A stretch of DNA of 64,000 nt, from NCBI GenBank assembly GCA_963698435.1, contig CAVOQV010000008.1:124001-188000 (forward strand). Direction: 5' to 3'. Shown piece after piece: positions 60,061 through 64,000 of the stretch (the stretch's first letter is position 1; each line of letters opens with the position of its first letter). This stretch comes from Sva-07 sp963698435 (GTDB lineage: Bacteria > Actinomycetota > Acidimicrobiia > Acidimicrobiales > Ilumatobacteraceae). The translations under genes were made by a program, and so were the position numbers. The notes under the pieces are model-generated. The model was given only the letters and a program-made list of their open reading frames with translations. It made no database searches and had not been told where the DNA came from.

Positions 60061-61488
60061 TCAGGGAGCGATGGTGATTCGGGCGGTGATCTCGTCCGCC
60101 GACCAACCGAGGGCGAGCTCGGTGCGACCGTGGGTCGAACCGTCGAGCGCGCCATCGGGCGGCTGATCGAATTCGACCCTCACCCGTCCGACACTCAGCG
60201 CCCGGCCGGTGAGTTGCGCCGCGGTGGCACCGACGATGCGCAGGCCGACGGTGTCGGCACGGCCCCGTGCCGACACGAGGAAGTCGAGGTCGCCGACCCG
60301 CTCGACGTCGACCGAGGCGGTCTCCGGGGGCAGCATGAGCCCGAACGCGGTCGTGGTGCCGCCGGGTCCGACGACGTGCGCGGTGAACGGCACGTACTGG
60401 TCGATCGAGGCTTCGTGAAGGCGCCCTCGATCCCAACCGACGGCAAGGTCGGGCCGTAGGAGGCTCTCGGCGACGGAGTCGCGGAACCGTTGGACACGGC
60501 GTCGTTCGACGTCCACGTCCGACAGGTGGAGGTGTGGGGTGATCGTGGGGGCGACGTGAGCGAGCAGTGGGAGGAAGTACAGGTCGTGCACGTGGACGGT
60601 GTCGGCAGTGATCGGCGACGGCAGCACGGTGTCGGATCGTTCACCGCACACCGAGTACAGCAGTCCCGACAGTGAGAGGTACTCGGTCGGCGCCAACCCG
60701 TAGGCGCGGATGTAGGGCCCGCAGGCGGTGCCGAAGCGACGGTGGTACAGCGTCGCAATGCGGTCGCCGACCGCGGGGAGCATCGTCGATGCAGCGTCGG
60801 CGAACCCCGTTGTCGGCGGGTACTTCGCCCACAACCCGATCGCCAGGAGATCGATGCCGTCGTAGGTGGGTGAGTTGTACTCGTCGAGGTCGCCGTAGCG
60901 GAGCAGGCGCTCCATCGGTACCGCGAGGCGTGTGTGGGCAGCAGCGCGCAGTTCGATGTCACCCGTCGTCGCAGCGACGTGGCCCTGCAGCCAGGCGTGC
61001 ATGAGGTTCGGGTTCGTGTACCAACGCGGAATCCGGTCCGGTGGTTCACCGGCCACACAGCGTTCGACGGCGGCGTTGATCCCCGTCGTGACGTCGTCGG
61101 GAAGCACCGGGCCGTGGACGATGTCACACAGCGCCAAGGTCACACCCAGGAACTGGCGCCAGTTGGGGTCGTAGTGGACCCATTCGACGGCGAGGTCTCC
61201 GGGGGGCTCGGGTTGCTCGGCCGACGTCGGAAAGGTTCCGCTCCACGGGCGATCCGACAGGGGGTACTGCAGAGCGAGCACGTTGCGCAGCGCCGTCACC
61301 GCACGCTCCACGTTGCCATCCTGGAGATCGAGGAACGCACCGTTGGCGGTCTCTCGGACGGCGTGCAGGTTCAGGGACGAGATGTCGACACCCGGCACGA
61401 CACCCGGCGCGTAGCGGTCCATGCCGCGCTCCGGATCCCACCGTTCCTCGCGCAGCGCGCGCAGCGAGTCGATCGGCGTGATCGGCAT
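60061..61488 (-). CDS. Conserved protein of unknown function (alpha-toroid-like)
   Basis: The 475-residue protein has no signal peptide or membrane segment. Notable pieces are LNLHAVRETANGAFLDLQDG, NPNLMHAWLQGHVAATTGDI, and YGDLDEYNSPTYDGIDLLAI, then GPYIRAYGLAPTEYLSLSGL, followed by a beta-rich C-terminal third. The EYNSPTYDG stretch is a shape I associate with uncharacterised helical-toroid proteins related to polysaccharide lyase-like folds; I cannot name the family. It lies 14 bp after fhs on the same strand, so it is cotranscribed with it. Confidence 0.65.
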   Translation of the reverse strand: MPITPIDSLRALREERWDPERGMDRYAPGVVPGVDISSLNLHAVRETANGAFLDLQDGNVERAVTALRNVLALQYPLSDRPWSGTFPTSAEQPEPPGDLAVEWVHYDPNWRQFLGVTLALCDIVHGPVLPDDVTTGINAAVERCVAGEPPDRIPRWYTNPNLMHAWLQGHVAATTGDIELRAAAHTRLAVPMERLLRYGDLDEYNSPTYDGIDLLAIGLWAKYPPTTGFADAASTMLPAVGDRIATLYHRRFGTACGPYIRAYGLAPTEYLSLSGLLYSVCGERSDTVLPSPITADTVHVHDLYFLPLLAHVAPTITPHLHLSDVDVERRRVQRFRDSVAESLLRPDLAVGWDRGRLHEASIDQYVPFTAHVVGPGGTTTAFGLMLPPETASVDVERVGDLDFLVSARGRADTVGLRIVGATAAQLTGRALSVGRVRVEFDQPPDGALDGSTHGRTELALGWSADEITARITIAP

Positions 61489-61502
61489 GTTCGTGCGCCT
61501 CG

Positions 61503-63200
61503 TCAGCTCAGGCCGACGATGTTGCCGTCGGCGTCGATGTCGATGCGCTGCAGCGCAGGTGCGGCTCCGAGGCCTGGCATCGTGCTCATCGCCCCGCAGA
61601 TCGGATAGACGAACCCGGCGCCGACCGACGCTCGAACCTCGCGCACCGGCAGCGTCCAACCGGTCGGGGCGCCTTTCAGGGCTGGGTCGGACGAGATCGA
61701 CAGGTGCGTCTTGGCGATACACACCGGCAGGTCGCCGAACCCGTTGCGTTCGTAGGTGTCGATCTGGCGGGCGGCTTGTGGTGTGTAGTCGACCCCGTCG
61801 GCGCCGTAGACCTTGGTCGCGACCGTGTGGATCTTGTCGCGCAGCGACATGTCGTCGGGGTACAGCACCGCGAATTCGCTCGGTTCCTCGGCCGCCTCGG
61901 CGACCACTCGTGCCAGGTCCTTCGAGCCGGCGCCTCCGTCGGTGAAGTGGGTCGACACCGCGGATCGTGCGCCGAACTCCGCCGCGATCTCCTCGATCGC
62001 GCTGATGTCGGCCGGGTGATCGTCGGGGAACACGTTGACCGCCACCACGGGTGTGCAGCCGTGGATACGCATGTTCTCCAACTGCTTGCGCAGGTTGGCG
62101 CCGCCCTCGTGAACCTCGTCGGGGTTCTCGGCGAGCAGCGCGTCGGGGAGCGGGCGACCGGCGACGATCGTGTGCCGACCGCTGTGCGCCTTCAGCCCGC
62201 GCACCGTCGCGACGAGCACGGCGGCGTCGGGGGCGAGGCCCGACATGCGGCACTTGATGTTGAAGAACCGCTCGGCGCCCATGTCGGCACCGAAGCCGGC
62301 CTCGGTGACGAGGTAGTCGCCCATGCGGATGCCGATCAGGTCGGCGACGATCGACGAGTTGCCGGTGGCGATGTTCCCGAACGGCCCTGTGTGCACGAGC
62401 ACGGGCGTGTTCTCGAGCGTCTGCATCAGATTCGGCTTGATCGCTTCACGAAGGATCACCGCCATCGCTCCGGCGACCTCGATGTCCTCGGCGGTGATCG
62501 GATCGCCGGATTTCGTGTAGCCGACGACGATCCGCCCGAGGCGACGGCGAAGGTCCTGCAGGTCGCTCGCCAGCGCCAGCGTCGCCATCACCTCCGACGC
62601 CGCGGTGATGTCGAAGCCGGTCTCGCGCGGCACGCCGTCGAGGCGCGACCCGAGCCCGGTGACGACGTTGCGCAGCGACCGGTCGTTGACGTCGATCGAC
62701 CGACGCCACGTGACCTGGTGCGGATCGAGTTCGGACGCGTTGCCGTGGAACACATGCGCGTCGACCGCAGCGGCGCACATGTTGGTCGCCGCCGTGACGG
62801 CGTGGACGTCGCCGGTGAGGTGCAGGTTGAGCATCTCCATCGGGACCACCTGGCTGTACCCACCGCCGGCGGCGCCGCCCTTGATGCCGAACGTCGGCCC
62901 CATCGACGGCTGGCGGATTGCCAGGGTGGCGTTCTTGCCGATGTGCGAGAACCCCTGGCTCAAGCCCACGGCGACGGTCGTCTTGCCCTCACCGAGTGGC
63001 GTCGGAGTGATCGCGGAGACCACGACGTACTTGGCCGGTGGACGGTCGGCCATCGCGTCGATGGCCCGCAGATCGATCTTTGCCGCACCTGTGCCGTACG
63101 GCTCGAGCAGATCGAGTGGGATCCCCGCCGACGAGGCGATGTCGGTCAACGGCCGGAGCTTCGCCTGCCGAGCGATGTCGAGGTCCGATGGGAACGTCAC
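61503..63200 (-). CDS. fhs: Formate-tetrahydrofolate ligase
   Basis: The 565-residue protein is a complete FTHFS: PYGTGAAKIDL near the start, P-loop TPTPLGEGKTTVAVGLSQGF, RQPSMGPTFGIKGGAAGGGY, HLTGDVHAVTAATN, GFDITAASEVMATLALASDL, PVLVHTGPFGNIATGNSSI and AGFGADMGAERFFNIKCR. It makes 10-formyl-THF from formate, ATP and THF in the cytoplasm. GTG 63200 gives the usual short start (VTFPSDLDIARQ); the frame is open to 63695 but overlaps the divergent MFS gene. Confidence 0.96.
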   Translation of the reverse strand: MTFPSDLDIARQAKLRPLTDIASSAGIPLDLLEPYGTGAAKIDLRAIDAMADRPPAKYVVVSAITPTPLGEGKTTVAVGLSQGFSHIGKNATLAIRQPSMGPTFGIKGGAAGGGYSQVVPMEMLNLHLTGDVHAVTAATNMCAAAVDAHVFHGNASELDPHQVTWRRSIDVNDRSLRNVVTGLGSRLDGVPRETGFDITAASEVMATLALASDLQDLRRRLGRIVVGYTKSGDPITAEDIEVAGAMAVILREAIKPNLMQTLENTPVLVHTGPFGNIATGNSSIVADLIGIRMGDYLVTEAGFGADMGAERFFNIKCRMSGLAPDAAVLVATVRGLKAHSGRHTIVAGRPLPDALLAENPDEVHEGGANLRKQLENMRIHGCTPVVAVNVFPDDHPADISAIEEIAAEFGARSAVSTHFTDGGAGSKDLARVVAEAAEEPSEFAVLYPDDMSLRDKIHTVATKVYGADGVDYTPQAARQIDTYERNGFGDLPVCIAKTHLSISSDPALKGAPTGWTLPVREVRASVGAGFVYPICGAMSTMPGLGAAPALQRIDIDADGNIVGLS

Positions 63201-63306
63201 GCTGTCAACCCCTGTCCGTCGCCGACCACACACATCGGGAAACTCTCCCACAACGAACGTGACCGACCCGTGCCCATCGGGGCGCCACGCCGTCGCATGC
63301 AGCAAG

Positions 63307-64000
63307 ATGGGGGTGATGCCGACCGGCGGCGATGACGAGGAGAGCGCGACGACACCGATCGAGCGCGTGTCGATCCCGGTTCGCCTCCGTCGCACGTTGA
63401 TCGGCAGGGGAGCGGTGGTACCGCTCGCGACGGCGCAAGCGCTCGCGGCAGCGGGCGATGCGTTCGTGTCGGTCAGCCTGGCCGGCTCGCTGTTCTTCAA
63501 CGTCAGTCCCAACGCGTCGCGCCAGCAAGTGCTGCTGTACCTCCTGATCACGATGGCGCCGCTCGCCGTGCTGTCGCCGCTCGTCGGTCCGGCCGTCGAT
63601 CGTTTCCGGAACTCGCAGCGGTTCGTCGCCGCCGGCTTCTTCGTTTCGCGTGGCGTCTTCTGCCTGATCCTCGCCGTGACGTTGTTGCAGCTCACGTTCT
63701 ATCCCGTCGTGCTGCTGCTCCTGATCGCGAGCAAGGCGTCGGGCATCGTGAAGCAGACGCTGGTGCAGACGCTTGTCGACGATCCCGAAGAGCTCGTCTC
63801 GACGAACGCTCGGCTCGCACGGTTCTCCAGTGTCACCGCGGCGCTGGGGGTGGTGGCGGCGAGCGGCGTGTTCACGGTGGCCGGCGCCGAGTGGTCGCTG
63901 CGGGTGGGCGCCATCCTGTTCGCGCTCGCTGGCGCGGTGGTGTTGCGGGCGCGGCCACGTTCGACGGCTCCGGTGACGCCCGACGACGTCGAGTACGCCG
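63307..64000 (+). CDS. MFS-type transporter, partial (cut by window end)
   Basis: The open frame codes for at least 231 residues: acidic start, GRGAVVPLATAQALAAAGDA and FVSVSLAGSLFFNVSPNASR (membrane segments), LLYLLITMAPLAVLSPLVGP then AVDRF (MFS loop), FVSRGVFCLILAVTLLQLTF, and VVAASGVFTVAGAEWSLRVG. This is the first half of a twelve-helix MFS protein of a type common in Acidimicrobiia; substrate unknown. Either ATG 63307 or 63316 may start it; no clear ribosome-binding site separates them. Divergent from fhs with only 106 bp between them. Confidence 0.85.
   Translation, partial: MGVMPTGGDDEESATTPIERVSIPVRLRRTLIGRGAVVPLATAQALAAAGDAFVSVSLAGSLFFNVSPNASRQQVLLYLLITMAPLAVLSPLVGPAVDRFRNSQRFVAAGFFVSRGVFCLILAVTLLQLTFYPVVLLLLIASKASGIVKQTLVQTLVDDPEELVSTNARLARFSSVTAALGVVAASGVFTVAGAEWSLRVGAILFALAGAVVLRARPRSTAPVTPDDVEYA

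Noticed and set aside
61704..63335. 543-codon plus-strand open frame opposite fhs
   Set aside because: Shadow frame; the fhs gene on the minus strand has all FTHFS motifs.

Overview
The window is high-GC, densely coded DNA from an actinobacterium. The mixture of genes (minimal Tad pilus locus, many GTG starts, CaiB-type CoA transferase, acyl-CoA dehydrogenase, two threonine ammonia-lyases, WYL/VOC pair) and many starts preceded by a TANNNT box at only 6-9 nt suggest an Acidimicrobiia/Ilumatobacter-like organism. That placement is inference; no marker gene fixes it.

Layout. 1-3029: tail of rsgA, a DUF427 gene, then a minus-strand run of STAS protein, FeS-type photolyase/cryptochrome and DUF952 protein. 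3099-7009: minus-strand Tad/Flp pilus operon (tadZ-like, tadA, tadB, tadC, Flp-like, tadE-like). 7123-7218: a selenocysteine tRNA. 7383-9423: nitroreductase-like lipoprotein, membrane protein, then a graveyard of a Doc/Fic toxin-antitoxin remnant abutting a malic-enzyme fragment. 9424-17828: ROK kinase, membrane protein, ThDP enzyme, two-component system (response regulator frameshifted) divergent from an MMPL transporter. 17973-25779: threonine ammonia-lyase, TetR/hydrolase pair, CoA transferase, WYL regulator with VOC protein, DUF1905, an internally duplicated membrane protein and a lipoprotein. 25947-29874: acyl-CoA dehydrogenase, Eis-like acetyltransferase, principal-type sigma factor. 30101-37354: ABM-like protein, BI-1 protein, hydrolase and ferritin-like proteins, AarF-type kinase. 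37426-40811: sugar-type ABC permeases and binding protein without ATPase. 40869-48628: cyclophilin, YcaQ-like protein, MpaB-like oxygenase (frameshifted), AI-2E exporter family, asparaginase, MBL hydrolase, second threonine ammonia-lyase. 48698-51398: RimK-type ligase fused to an RCK_C domain, with a zinc deacylase and a retropepsin-like protease. 51586-54348: MscS channel and Kup K+ transporter. 54364-58672: TauD-type dioxygenase, RpiR regulator and the agmatine-to-putrescine genes aguB and aguA, then an S4 protein. 58701-64000: MFS, unknown protein, formate-THF ligase, MFS (cut by window end).

The most striking non-coding signal is a 40-bp palindromic repeat with arms CGATGAGCGAA/TTCGCTCATCG, found singly once and in three tandem arrays with an exact 61-bp period (4, 3 and 2 copies), always at gene ends. 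Five otherwise well-conserved genes are each split by one frame change; none of the splits is an in-frame UGA, so the selenocysteine tRNA does not explain them. They are either sequence errors or recent gene decay.
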